Assembly (NCBI RefSeq): GCF_009805705.1
Contig: NZ_VSMB01000001.1
Coordinates: 620,001-684,000 of the forward strand
DNA length: 64,000 nucleotides
Direction of reading: 5' to 3'
Origin: Ruania rhizosphaerae
Lineage (GTDB): Bacteria; Actinomycetota; Actinomycetes; Actinomycetales; Beutenbergiaceae
This document shows positions 9,534 to 17,854 of the stretch, one piece after another. The position numbers and the translations under genes are program-made. The notes under the pieces are model-generated. The model worked only from the letters and a program-made list of their open reading frames with translations, searched no databases and had not been told where the DNA came from. Position 1 is the first letter of the stretch. Every line of letters starts with the position of its first letter.

Positions 9534-9867
9534 AGCGCACCTCCTGAGGACCTCATCGCTACGGACCCGCCGCCGGTGGCCTATGGGCCTGTGCAGGTCC
9601 CACGAGCCGAGGCGGGCATCGTTCTCCCTTGGAATCGTATGCTCTCGCGCGCGTCGGCGGGGAACGGCGTGCCGGGGAAGGGGCTCGTGATGCAGGGGCC
9701 GGCTCCAGATCACGGCCGGGCGGCGGCCTGGTCGGGCTGGGAAGCCGGGAACGTGGAGCGGTGTGTGCTTGCTGACAGTGACCCGCAGAATTGGCTGGCG
9801 CACGTGGCGATCGTGTAACCTAATCTTCGGTGTTCGCGTCGCCTCGGTGGCGTGGGTCCACCAACTC
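9534..9867. other. Intergenic region between fhaA and tRNA-Leu
   Basis: No gene is seen in these 334 bases. It holds the Shine-Dalgarno and leader of the fhaA operon on the minus strand and the tRNA promoter on the plus strand. Confidence 0.6.
9791..9821 (+). promoter_or_regulatory. Probable promoter of tRNA-Leu
   Basis: TTGGCT at 9791-9796 and TAACCT at 9816-9821 resemble -35 and -10 boxes, spaced by 19 bases and about 45 bases before the mature tRNA. A neighbouring TAATCT at 9821-9826 could serve as an alternative -10. Confidence 0.4.
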
Positions 9868-9951
9868 GCGCGAGTGGCGGAATAGGCAGACGCGCACGGT
9901 TCAGGTCCGTGTGCCCGAAAGGGCGTGGGGGTTCAACTCCCCCCTCGCGCA
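9868..9951 (+). tRNA. tRNA-Leu, anticodon CAG
   Basis: The acceptor stem GCGCGAG (9868-9874) pairs with CTCGCGC (9944-9950), followed by discriminator A9951. The anticodon stem CACGG/CCGTG encloses the loop TTCAGGT with CAG at 9902-9904, reading CUG codons. A long variable arm (class II tRNA) precedes the T arm with GGTTCAACTCC. The CCA end is not encoded. The gene sits upstream of and divergent from fhaA. Confidence 0.96.
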
Positions 9952-9957
9952 CGTGAG

Positions 9958-10006
9958 CGAAGGGCTTCTCACCAGGCAGAACACCGTCTGGTCGAGGGGC
10001 CCTTCG
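9958..10006 (+). terminator. Hairpin downstream of tRNA-Leu
   Basis: Arms CGAAGGGC (9958-9965) and GCCCTTCG (9999-10006) are perfect complements, with an inner ACCAG/CTGGT pairing (9971-9975 with 9988-9992). It begins seven bases after the tRNA and is followed by TCGTCGTTC. It is a likely terminator. Confidence 0.55.
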
Positions 10007-10572
10007 TCGTTCAGCAACGACCGATGCAACAGCGGCCTCCGCGGCAGGAACCCTGGGCCTGGCGTCCGCCCGCGAGCAGCGGTGGACGCAGGGAGCAGCC
10101 CCGACCTCGGACGGCCGGGGATGGCCGGGCTCCGAACGGGGTGCCCGGGCCAGCCAGGCAGCCGGTGCGATCGGGAGAATGGCTATCAGGGTGTTGGCCG
10201 AGAGTGAGCAGGCCGGCACCGGCCGGCCGAGGGTGACCAGACAGCTCGGGCTGGTCGTCAGGCAGGGAAGGGGCGCGCTTGGATTTGCGCTCTGACCTGC
10301 GGAAACGTTGAAGGTGTGTAGTTTGTGTAGCTGGAAACCATAAGGTCTCACGTGCGCGCGTAAGAGACGTTCTGACGAGGTCCTCGCCGACCAGGAGGAC
10401 TACGTCGCCGGCGTCATCGACCTCGACGGGCTCGGCAGGCGTGGGCGCGCCCGGTACGGCGTCGCGGAGCCGCGCGCATGACCGAGCATCCCCATGCCAA
10501 GGATCTCGCCTGGAGGCGATCCCGATCGCCGAGGCAGCCCTCCCGTCAGGCCGCGCCTCCGACGTAGATGTG
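10007..10572. other. Gene-poor stretch with a possible gene remnant
   Basis: No complete gene is supported. An open frame at 10374-10481 on the plus strand reads like real protein (LADQEDYVAGVIDLDGLGR, then RARYGVAEPRA and a TGA) but has no start or upstream continuation, so it looks like the 3' scrap of a lost gene. A short inverted pair GTCTC/GAGAC brackets 10345-10368. The reverse-strand frame over this stretch has a composition typical of antisense shadow. Confidence 0.4.
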
Positions 10573-10728
10573 ATGCTCGTGTCGTCCACGCCCTGGTTCG
10601 GCAGCGAGGTCTATGTCGAGGTCTCCATCCCCGATGGTCCGAGCCTGGCGGTGGAGATTGCCGAGGACGACGATGTCCGGTCGCTGGTGTCGAAGCTCAA
10701 GGCGGCGGTCTCCGAGCTGCTCGACTGA
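10573..10728 (+). CDS. Small acidic hypothetical protein
   Basis: A 51-residue frame from the ATG at 10573 (VSSTPWFGSEVYVEVSIPD, then an acidic AEDDDVRSLVSKLKAAVSELLD end). It has the alternating strand pattern of a small beta domain followed by an amphipathic helix. I do not recognise the family. The frame is open back to a GTG at 10441, but the upstream part reads as non-coding. No clear Shine-Dalgarno is seen, so the start is uncertain and this could be a fragment of a larger lost gene. Confidence 0.4.
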   Translation: MLVSSTPWFGSEVYVEVSIPDGPSLAVEIAEDDDVRSLVSKLKAAVSELLD

Positions 10729-10874
10729 GCGACCAGGTGCTGAACGAGGGGTTGGCCAGAGAACCTGCCCTCAATCGCAGCCGCCTGCGACTTCGGCGTG
10801 GTCGGGGTCGGGAAGCGACAGCACCCGGGTTCACGAATCACCGGACTGCACTCGAATGAGTCTGACTTGTGCTG

Positions 10875-11318
10875 CTACTGCCCGTGATGCACGCGCGTGC
10901 TGTCGGAGGTGAGTACCGCGCCGTCGCTCCCTGTGACTGCGAGCAGAGGAACTCGTTCGCCAGAGCCGTCAACGAGGGTTGAGTGCGACTCGTCCGCCTT
11001 GAAGGCGTGCCGCTCGCCCCACTGCCGAAGTGCCACGATGGCCGGGAAGAGGTCCTTCCCTGAAGGCGTCAGGGCGTACTGCTTCCTCGCGCCGGTGGGG
11101 GGATCGACCTGGGCCATCAGGCCGTGCTCGGTCAGCTTGCGGAGCCGGTCGGTGAGGATATTGCGCGCGATCCCGGTTCGCTCCCGGAAGTCCGTGAACG
11201 AGCGCGCCCCATCCATCGCGTCACGCACGATCAGCAGGCTCCACCGGTCTCCCACGAGGTCGGCGGCCCGCGCGACAGGGCACTCGGGGTCCGTCCAAGC
11301 CTGAGCATCCGCCACCAT
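10875..11318 (-). CDS. HxlR-family winged-helix transcriptional regulator
   Basis: A 147-residue regulator. The N-terminal region has the HxlR signature CPVARAADLVGDRWSLLIVRD, followed by the recognition-helix and wing region (FTDFRERTGIARNILTDRLRKLTEHGLM) and a GARKQYALTPSG wing. Such proteins often repress a divergent gene and respond to reactive or aromatic compounds. I chose the ATG at 11318 because AGGAGG sits six bases upstream; another ATG lies 15 bases earlier. It is divergent from an MFS pump and shares a symmetric operator region with it, so it probably controls that pump. Confidence 0.9.
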   Translation of the reverse strand: MVADAQAWTDPECPVARAADLVGDRWSLLIVRDAMDGARSFTDFRERTGIARNILTDRLRKLTEHGLMAQVDPPTGARKQYALTPSGKDLFPAIVALRQWGERHAFKADESHSTLVDGSGERVPLLAVTGSDGAVLTSDSTRVHHGQ

Positions 11319-11331
11319 CGTGCACCTCCTC

Positions 11332-11393
11332 ATTTGGTTGCAGTTTGAAACTCAACTGCCGTACGCTCCAAGCGTAGCAAATTGCAACCAAAT
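11332..11393. promoter_or_regulatory. Symmetric operator between the HxlR regulator and the MFS gene
   Basis: ATTTGGTTGCA (11332-11342) and TGCAACCAAAT (11383-11393) are a perfect 11 bp inverted repeat flanking the whole divergent promoter. Inside, GTTTGAAAC (11343-11351) is itself palindromic. The outer arms overlap the leader of both genes, fitting co-repression or autoregulation by the HxlR protein. Confidence 0.6.
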
Positions 11394-11401
11394 CGTCGGG
11401 G

Positions 11402-12607
11402 GTGAAGATGAACCGGAAGACGAGGCTGCTGATGGCGGTGGTGTGCGGGACGGCCGTCGCCAGCGTGTACGCAGGCCAGCCGGTGCTGGGACAGATGGGG
11501 CGCGACTTGGGCGTCGCCGCAGACGCCACGGGCTGGTTCATCGCCGTCGGGCAGGTGGGATACCTGTTCGGCCTGGTGCTGCTCGTGCCACTCGGCGACA
11601 TGCTGAACCGGCGGCGACTGATCGCTGGGCATCTGGCGGTGATCGCCCTGGGCCTCACAGTGGCAGCACTCGCGCAGGTTGCCTGGATCGCGTTCGTCGG
11701 GCTCGCCATGGCCGGGGTCTTCGCCGTCGTCGTCCAGATCGCGGTTGCTCTCACGTCCGCTCTGTCGGCTCCGGCCGAACGCGGTCGGAACCTCGGGATC
11801 GTAACCTCCGGCGTGGTCGTCGGCATCCTCGGATCACGGATCCTCGCCGGTGCCCTCGCGGATCTGTGGGGATGGCGCAGCGTCTACGCGGCGATCGCGC
11901 TCCTGTCCGTGCTGCTGTGCGGGCTCGCGCTTCGGGCACTTCCTGAGGAGAGCCGAACCGGAGGCGTCGGCTATGGGCGTCTTCTGCGAACCTTCGCCGG
12001 CCTCTTCGCCGATCCCCTGTTCCTCAGTCGCGGCGTGATCGCGTTCCTCCTCTTCGCGTCCTTCGGTGCGCTGTGGAGCGGCATGGCGCTTCCCCTCGGG
12101 TCCACGCCGTGGCACCTCAGCGAGGCGGCGATCGGGCTCTTCGGTGTAGCAGGTCTCGCCGGTGCGCTCGGAGCTGCCCGCGCCGGGCGGTGGGCCGACC
12201 GGGGGAACTCGAACCGGATCACCGGCGCGGCCGTCGTCCTGCTGCTCTCCTCCTGGGCTGCGATCGCCGGTCTCGGATGGTCGCTGCTGATTCTCGCGTT
12301 CGGCATCCTGCTGCTCGACTTCGCCGTTCAAGCCGCGCACGTCAGCAACCAGCACATCCTCACCACCAGCTATCCAACGATCACGTCCACCGTCATCGGC
12401 GCGTACATGGTGTTCTACTCCACGGGCTCCGCCTTCGGTGCGGTCGCGACCACGGCCGCTTACGGGGTCAGTGGATGGACCGGGTCTTCCGTGCTCGGCG
12501 CAGTGCTTGCCGCCGCTGCTCTGGCCGCGTGGGCGCTCGGCTCTCGAGCGCTGCGACGCGGCCCTGTGCCACGACGGCCCGATGCTGATCGGGTCACGGC
12601 TTCATGA
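11402..12607 (+). CDS. MFS transporter, drug-efflux type
   Basis: A 401-residue polytopic protein with about 12 hydrophobic segments. The loop LVPLGDMLNRRRL between helices 2 and 3 is the MFS motif A, and the sequence resembles purine-nucleoside/arabinose/drug efflux pumps of the DHA1 group. The start may be GTG 11402 or ATG 11408; a GGGGGTGA run precedes the latter. It is divergent from and probably regulated by the HxlR gene. The substrate is not deducible. Confidence 0.88.
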   Translation: MKMNRKTRLLMAVVCGTAVASVYAGQPVLGQMGRDLGVAADATGWFIAVGQVGYLFGLVLLVPLGDMLNRRRLIAGHLAVIALGLTVAALAQVAWIAFVGLAMAGVFAVVVQIAVALTSALSAPAERGRNLGIVTSGVVVGILGSRILAGALADLWGWRSVYAAIALLSVLLCGLALRALPEESRTGGVGYGRLLRTFAGLFADPLFLSRGVIAFLLFASFGALWSGMALPLGSTPWHLSEAAIGLFGVAGLAGALGAARAGRWADRGNSNRITGAAVVLLLSSWAAIAGLGWSLLILAFGILLLDFAVQAAHVSNQHILTTSYPTITSTVIGAYMVFYSTGSAFGAVATTAAYGVSGWTGSSVLGAVLAAAALAAWALGSRALRRGPVPRRPDADRVTAS

Positions 12608-12930
12608 CGCGGCCGCGACGCTGGCTCTGGACAACGCGGAGACATCGGTCCAGGAAGTCGGTCACGCAAGGTCGCGTCTCATCAGAGGGTCTTTGCGGCT
12701 CCCGCATCCGCGGACAGCTTGATCTCGATCGTGGACGCGGTGTCTGCAACTCTGTTGCACGTCAGAGGGATCGCAGACTGCGCTTCGTGATCCGCTCGGT
12801 CGGCTGCCCTCGGAGAAGGTCGTATCGGGACAGGGCGGGGGCTCACTCGGCATTGATCCGGCGCGCGGTCGTCAGCAGCGCCATCACGAGCCGACTGGCG
12901 TCGCCGCTTCGTGGCCGTCTCGTCTGGGGC
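12608..12930. other. Non-coding stretch between the MFS gene and the MerR gene
   Basis: No supported gene. Open frames here lack a start with a ribosome site and have biased Arg/Ser composition. It separates two convergent genes but shows no strong hairpin. Confidence 0.5.
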
Positions 12931-13293
12931 TTAGGCGAGTGCCTTGACAGCGTCGAGGTACTCGTCGATCGCGTCGCGGTTGCGGGCGAGGAAGTCGATG
13001 CGCTCGGTCATGCGGTCGCGCTCGCGCTCGAGCGTCGCGAGCATCTCGGGCGTCGCGTCGACGAAGTGGATCGTCCTCGGCTTGTCGAGGCAGGGGAGGA
13101 TCTGCCTGATGATCCGGGTCGGCAGCCCGGTGTCGATGAGGCCGCGGATCTGAATGACCCGGTCGACAAGGTAGTCGTCGTAGTCCCGGTACCCGTTTGG
13201 CATGCGGCCCGGCACGATCAGCCCCTCGTCCTCGTAGTACCGCAGCGCCCTGGTGGACGTGTCCGTGAGCTTCGCAAGCTCTCCGATTCTCAT
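12931..13293 (-). CDS. MerR-family transcriptional regulator
   Basis: A 120-residue regulator starting MRIGELAKLTDTSTRALRYYEDEGLI, the MerR helix-turn-helix and first wing, then NGYRDYDDYLVDRV and a C-terminal coiled-coil helix (about 75-118). No metal-binding Cys cluster is present, so it is of the drug- or organic-ligand-sensing type. GAGGGG precedes the ATG. It is divergent from an MFS gene and probably controls it by acting on the intergenic palindrome. Confidence 0.9.
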   Translation of the reverse strand: MRIGELAKLTDTSTRALRYYEDEGLIVPGRMPNGYRDYDDYLVDRVIQIRGLIDTGLPTRIIRQILPCLDKPRTIHFVDATPEMLATLERERDRMTERIDFLARNRDAIDEYLDAVKALA

Positions 13294-13326
13294 GCGTGCC
13301 CCTCATCGTTGTCCGCGGTGGTCGAC

Positions 13327-13357
13327 TTGACCTTCACGTTAACGTCAACCTTTGACG
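13327..13357. promoter_or_regulatory. MerR-type promoter with central palindrome
   Basis: TTGACC (13327-13332) is a good -35 for the plus-strand MFS gene. The spacer contains the perfect palindrome ACGTTAACGT (13336-13345). With the 19 bp spacing typical of MerR-controlled promoters the -10 would fall at 13352-13357, only about nine bases before the ATG at 13366, implying a very short or absent leader. Confidence 0.5.
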
Positions 13358-13365
13358 ATGGCGTC

Positions 13366-14586
13366 ATGACACGAATCGACACCCTGCCGCCTGCAGCTCG
13401 ATCTGAACGCCTGCCCCTGGCAGGGCTCCTAGCCCTGTGCACGGCGAGCTTCATCACGATCATGACCGAGGCCCTGCCCGCCGGGATCCTGCCGGCGATG
13501 AGTAGCGATCTCGGGGTGACCGAGTCCGCTGCCGGGCAGACCGTGACCGTCTACGCGATCGGCTCGGCCCTCGCTGCGGTGCCGTTGACCGCGGCGACCA
13601 TCGGCTGGCCGCGTCGGCGACTGCTGCTGCTCGCGATCGGCGGGTTCGCCGTGGCGAACACGGTCACCGCAGTCTCGGACAATTACGTCCTGACGATGGT
13701 TGCGAGGTTCGTGGCCGGCGTGGTCGCGGGCCTGCTGTGGGCGCTGCTGGCCGGCTACGCCCGCCGCATGGTCGCGCCTCACCAGCGCGGTCGGGCGATG
13801 GCGATCGTGATGGCCGGGACGCCGATCGCGCTGTCCATCGGCGTGCCTGCCGGGACGTTTCTCGCCGGGCTCGTCGGCTGGCGCTACACCTTCGGGGTCA
13901 TGACACTGCTGACCCTCGTGCTCGTCGGATGGGCGCTCGCTACGGTCCCGGACTTCCCCGGGCAGAGGAAGGAAGCGCGTCTGCCGTTGCGCCGGACGCT
14001 CGCGATCCCTGGCGTGGTCGCGGTGCTGTTCGTGACCCTCGCCTTCGTCCTGGCACACAACGTCCTGTACACGTTCATTGCACCGTTCCTCGCCCCGCTC
14101 GGGTTGGCCGGGCAGGTGGACGTGCTGCTGCTGGTCTTCGGCGCGCTCTCGCTGGCGAGCATCTGGATCACCGGGGCGCTCATCGACCGCCGCCTGCGCA
14201 CGCTCGTCGTCGCCAGCTGCGCGCTGTTCGCCGTGTCCATGCTCGTGCTCGGCTTGTTCGCGGCGACGCCGTGGCTGGTGTTCCTCAGCGCCGGTGCGTG
14301 GGGGCTGTCCTTCGGCGGTGCGGCGACCCTGCTGCAGACGGCTTCCGCGGAGGTCGCAGGGGCCGCCGGTGACGTCGCGCAGTCGCTCGTGGTCACGTGC
14401 TGGAACGTCGGGATGGCCGGTGGCGGCATCGTCGGCGGGCTGCTCCTGGCCGGCGCTGGTCCTGCGTCCTTGTCGTGGGCCGCTCTCGTGCTGGTCGCCG
14501 CCGCGCTCGTCGTGGCCGTGGCCGCGCGCCGCCACGCGTTCCCCTCGTACGCGGTGCGCAGCGACCGCGAACGCGCCGAAGCATGA
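13366..14586 (+). CDS. MFS transporter, chloramphenicol/multidrug-efflux type
   Basis: A 406-residue protein with 12 predicted membrane helices. It begins MTRIDTLPPAARSERLPLAGLLALCTASFI and resembles Cmx/CmlA/AraJ-type DHA1 pumps. A conserved-type R-rich loop (GWPRRRLL) and a GYARRMVAPHQRGRAMA segment match MFS loop motifs. The frame is open far upstream (to 12604), but that part overlaps the divergent MerR gene and is not coding. The ATG at 13366 is nearly leaderless relative to the MerR-type promoter. Confidence 0.88.
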   Translation: MTRIDTLPPAARSERLPLAGLLALCTASFITIMTEALPAGILPAMSSDLGVTESAAGQTVTVYAIGSALAAVPLTAATIGWPRRRLLLLAIGGFAVANTVTAVSDNYVLTMVARFVAGVVAGLLWALLAGYARRMVAPHQRGRAMAIVMAGTPIALSIGVPAGTFLAGLVGWRYTFGVMTLLTLVLVGWALATVPDFPGQRKEARLPLRRTLAIPGVVAVLFVTLAFVLAHNVLYTFIAPFLAPLGLAGQVDVLLLVFGALSLASIWITGALIDRRLRTLVVASCALFAVSMLVLGLFAATPWLVFLSAGAWGLSFGGAATLLQTASAEVAGAAGDVAQSLVVTCWNVGMAGGGIVGGLLLAGAGPASLSWAALVLVAAALVVAVAARRHAFPSYAVRSDRERAEA

Positions 14587-14591
14587 TGGAA

Positions 14592-15263
14592 TCACCGGGA
14601 TCCGATGCTTCCTGCCGGGCGTCCGATCGGCATGAGGCCGAGGAGGGTCTCGCCCTCGTCGCACAGCGCGGATGTCATGTGTGCTGCCGCCGCACCGTCG
14701 AGTCCCCCGACGAATACGGTGCCGAGTCCGGTTGCGGCCGTCCACAGGTACACGTTCTGGGTGATGAGGCCGGCTTCGAGCCAGGCGAAACGCTCACCCT
14801 GGCCCGGTGGGAGCTCCTCAAAATGCTTGTCGGCACGCTCGATATCGGAACTGAGCATCAGGATGAGCGGGCAGGTCGTGAGCCAGGGTGCGTCGATCGT
14901 CGCCTCGGCGAGGCCGGCGCGGTGGTCGCCGCTGCGGACGAGGGTCAGGTGATGCTCGCGTGCCGAGTACCGGTACGCCCCAGGCGGTAGGCCCTCGACA
15001 TCACCCGAGATCACCGTTGTCGTGACGAGATAGCGGCCGCGAGCCGAGGCGTGGGCGCGCCCGGCGCGCATGCTGGCCGCAGTCCACAACACGCTGCCGA
15101 CGGTGTCCAGATCGACCGGCTCGGCGTCGTACTCCTTCACCGACCGGCGATCCGCCCGGATCTCGGCGAGGCACGGTGGAGCGCTATGCGGCAGTGCGAG
15201 AGGTGTCATCAGTGCCCGATCCTCCCATTCGCGCACTGGCGGAGGCTCGCTTCGGCGAGTCAT
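14592..15263 (-). CDS. SagB/ThcOx-type nitroreductase-fold oxidoreductase
   Basis: A 223-residue FMN-dependent nitroreductase-family protein. The motif RRSVKEYDAEPVDLDTVGSVLW at the N-terminus and the GLITQNVYLWTAATGLGTVFVGG block (helix contacting FMN) identify the family; it is closest in feel to the SagB-like ThcOx group. I use the ATG at 15263 because it overlaps the stop of the LAETG protein (ATGA), implying coupled translation. An alternative ATG at 15209 has GGGAGG upstream and would give 205 residues. The substrate is unknown, and no azoline-peptide precursor or cyclodehydratase is seen nearby. Confidence 0.8.
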   Translation of the reverse strand: MTRRSEPPPVREWEDRALMTPLALPHSAPPCLAEIRADRRSVKEYDAEPVDLDTVGSVLWTAASMRAGRAHASARGRYLVTTTVISGDVEGLPPGAYRYSAREHHLTLVRSGDHRAGLAEATIDAPWLTTCPLILMLSSDIERADKHFEELPPGQGERFAWLEAGLITQNVYLWTAATGLGTVFVGGLDGAAAAHMTSALCDEGETLLGLMPIGRPAGSIGSR

Positions 15264-17692
15264 CCCCGGTGCCGGGCGTGCTGTGCCGGTCCGGCGCGCC
15301 GGGTCCCGTGATGCAACCGCTCCTGCCACGACAGGCTCATCAGGCCGAGCAGGACCAAGAGCGCGGCCACCGCCGTGAGGCGCCACGATTCCTGCGGGCC
15401 GAGCATGGATCCGGTTTCGGCCAGTTCGGGCGCGGGCGGCGTGGGCTGTTCGGGCGCGGGTTCAGCGGACGTGCGGTCTTCCACCGGCGCCTCCGGCTCC
15501 ACCGGCTCCGCAGGCGCGCTCACCGCCGTGGACTCGTTCGGCAGCCCGCACACCCCTTCACCGACGACCTCCCGCCGGTCACCGCGCTCCCGCACCAGGC
15601 GTTCCACCCAGAACACGTTCCCGGGTGTGCTCACGGTGACCGGTTCGGACTCCACCTGGCCACCGCCCTCGATCCGGACGGTCGAGCCGGCCACCGGTTC
15701 CGCCTCGCACACGGCGGCGACCTCCGGGCGTTCGGCGACGACATGGCCGTCGCTATCGAGATCCAAGGGCGCGAGGTCACCGGCCGCATAGGCAGCGAAC
15801 TCCACCGACCACTCCCACCCGTCGTCGGCGCCGATCACTCCGTCGGGGTCGCTCACCTGCGCCACATCGCCGAATGGCTCACCCGGTGCCGCGACCTCCT
15901 GCGCCTGTGTGGTGACCGTCGGTACCTGCGCCACCTGCAGCATCTCGGCCTCGTCGTAGGGGGAGGTCTGCCACGGGTCCACCCGGGCGTCGCCATCGAA
16001 ACTGGTCACGATCACGTAGTGCCCCACGCTCGACGGCGCAGCCTCACCCTCGAACAGCACGCTCACCTCCCCGTTCACGGCAGGTGTGCGTACCTGGCCC
16101 GCGACCTGCGCATTCGGCAGGTCCACCGGGTGGGTCTCCTCATTCGGGCGCTGCTCGAACGGCCCGTACAGGCGGTGCGTCACCATTGGCTCATCACCCG
16201 ACCAGGAGCCGTCGAGTCCGTCGAACTCCGGGTGATCGTCCGGGAATCCGGTGATCACCACCGTGTCGCGCACACTGTCGCCCGGTAGGATCAGTTGGTC
16301 GGCCGGGTCCACCTGCGAGGACGCCATGGCCGGATGGGGCACTGTCGCCGTCTCCGGTCGCTCGAAGAACGGTGTGGTCACGTCCTCGCTCAGGTACTGC
16401 CGGACCTCGGAGCTCTGCGACTCGCGCCGCATCGCCCACACCCACGTGTAGAAGCCTGGCTCGGACGCGACGAAGGCCTCCGATGGGTAGGTGCCTGGAC
16501 CGGTCACCGTAAGCGAGGTCGTCCCGGCGACCGGCTGGTCAGCCGGAACGCTGAGCTGTTCGGGCTGCGGCCGGTCGTACGGGCCGTACAGCGTTCCCTC
16601 GAAGGACACCGGCACGCCTTCACCCGCGCCCTGCTCTTCTCCCTGCCCCTCGGCCTGCCCACCGATCTCCCCGACGGTGGCCCATCCCTCTCCCGTCACG
16701 GTCACCTCGTCCACCAGCTCATCGCCCAGGTCGACCCGTTCCTGCGCGACGACCGTGGAGATCCCGGGATGGAAGCCCACGATCGCCGTCGCTGAAACAC
16801 TGGACTCCACACTCTGCCGACGACCCGCGGGGAATAGCCGCTGGGAGGAGGCATCGCCGTCGAGAGGGTCCATCCGGTGCAAGGCGTCGGGAAGCCCGGT
16901 CACGGTCAGCCGCACCGTCACCTCGCCGTTGCCCGTGACCGCGAGATCCCGGCTTCCGGGCCGAGCCTGTGTGGTTCCTTCGAGAGTCGTGGATCCGTCC
17001 TCCCACGTGGCGGGCCCGCTCAGGCTCGCCTGCCAGGCGTAGCCAGGGAGCCAGTCTCCGTCCGCATCACGTACTCCGATCCCGTTCACCTCGCCGGTGT
17101 CGGTATCCAGCGAGAGGTCGTCGGCGCGGTACGGACCGGCGTTCTCCCGCGCCTCGGCGATCATCGCGTCGGCTCGCGCACTCGCGCCCGCCGCGATGCG
17201 GTCGGCCTCGAACCCCTGCCAGTCGAGCTCGGCACCGGCCAACCGGATCGTCGCGAGGTCGGCCGCCACCGCCTCCCGCAGATCGCTGGTGTCGGCGAAG
17301 ACGGCCATCACATACCCGAGCTCGTGGATCACCTCCCCGCTCACCTGTGGGGCCAGACGTCCGTCATACCGTTGCGGCCTCAGCGAGGAGACGGGATAGG
17401 GGTCGCTGTAGGTCGAGGCGGTCTCACCGTCAGCGTCGGGATGACCGGGGCCGAACTTGGCTCCGTCAAGGGCGCAGACGGCCCGGTCGCCGTCGGCGGC
17501 GATGAAGTTGCCGAAGTAGGAGCCGCCTGGCGTCCACCCGCCGGCGTCGCGCTCCCACCCGCTGGTCTCGGCCACGGCCGCCGGACCGGCACCCAGGAAG
17601 GTCGCGATGATGCAGATGGCGAACGTCACGATCGCGAGCGTGCGTCGCGGGCGGGTTGAGGCGGCATGGGAAGGGTGAGGAGAAGTCGTCAT
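15260..17692 (-). CDS. Large LAETG sortase-anchored surface protein
   Basis: An 810-residue secreted protein. An N-terminal signal sequence (RPRRTLAIVTFAICIIATFLGAGPAAVAETS) precedes a region with a single Cys (AVCALDGAKFG) followed by a helical stretch, reminiscent of Gram-positive thioester-type adhesin heads, though I cannot identify the partner Gln. Several beta-sandwich repeats follow, two beginning with LYGPY or LYGPF and rich in Gly/Thr/Val. The C-terminus has LAETG at 757-761, a hydrophobic helix and Arg/His residues, a sortase signal of the LAXTG kind recognised by class E sortases. The ATG at 17692 has GAGG upstream. The function is probably adhesion or aerial surface structure; this is inferred. 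Confidence 0.82.
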   Translation of the reverse strand: MTTSPHPSHAASTRPRRTLAIVTFAICIIATFLGAGPAAVAETSGWERDAGGWTPGGSYFGNFIAADGDRAVCALDGAKFGPGHPDADGETASTYSDPYPVSSLRPQRYDGRLAPQVSGEVIHELGYVMAVFADTSDLREAVAADLATIRLAGAELDWQGFEADRIAAGASARADAMIAEARENAGPYRADDLSLDTDTGEVNGIGVRDADGDWLPGYAWQASLSGPATWEDGSTTLEGTTQARPGSRDLAVTGNGEVTVRLTVTGLPDALHRMDPLDGDASSQRLFPAGRRQSVESSVSATAIVGFHPGISTVVAQERVDLGDELVDEVTVTGEGWATVGEIGGQAEGQGEEQGAGEGVPVSFEGTLYGPYDRPQPEQLSVPADQPVAGTTSLTVTGPGTYPSEAFVASEPGFYTWVWAMRRESQSSEVRQYLSEDVTTPFFERPETATVPHPAMASSQVDPADQLILPGDSVRDTVVITGFPDDHPEFDGLDGSWSGDEPMVTHRLYGPFEQRPNEETHPVDLPNAQVAGQVRTPAVNGEVSVLFEGEAAPSSVGHYVIVTSFDGDARVDPWQTSPYDEAEMLQVAQVPTVTTQAQEVAAPGEPFGDVAQVSDPDGVIGADDGWEWSVEFAAYAAGDLAPLDLDSDGHVVAERPEVAAVCEAEPVAGSTVRIEGGGQVESEPVTVSTPGNVFWVERLVRERGDRREVVGEGVCGLPNESTAVSAPAEPVEPEAPVEDRTSAEPAPEQPTPPAPELAETGSMLGPQESWRLTAVAALLVLLGLMSLSWQERLHHGTRRAGPAQHARHRG

Positions 17693-17746
17693 GTCCGGGA
17701 TCCTCACGCGGCCCGGTCTCACTGCGCTGAGCACCTGGGTGGGGGC

Positions 17747-17784
17747 TGTGGACAGAGGTTCCAGCGCGGAACACCTGTGGATAG
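17747..17784. promoter_or_regulatory. Paired TGTGGA(C/T)AG boxes around an inverted repeat
   Basis: TGTGGACAG (17747-17755) and TGTGGATAG (17776-17784), both one or two changes from a DnaA box, flank the perfect inverted repeat GTTCC-AGCGC-GGAAC (17758-17772). It lies in the divergent region between the surface-protein gene and the redoxin gene. Confidence 0.35.
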
Positions 17785-17854
17785 CCCGCCACTGTCCGTA
17801 CTTCGTAATCCCTGACGCCCGCAGCGCGCACGGCCGCGCGGCAATGATGGGAGC

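Noticed and set aside
12604-13365. N-terminal extension of the second MFS transporter
   Set aside because: The open frame continues upstream, but it overlaps the MerR gene in reverse and lacks membrane-protein character; the ATG at 13366 gives a normal MFS length.
9930-14600. Attachment-site duplication of the tRNA-Leu 3' end
   Set aside because: I searched by eye downstream for a copy of the last 15-20 bases of the tRNA and saw none, and no integrase gene is present.
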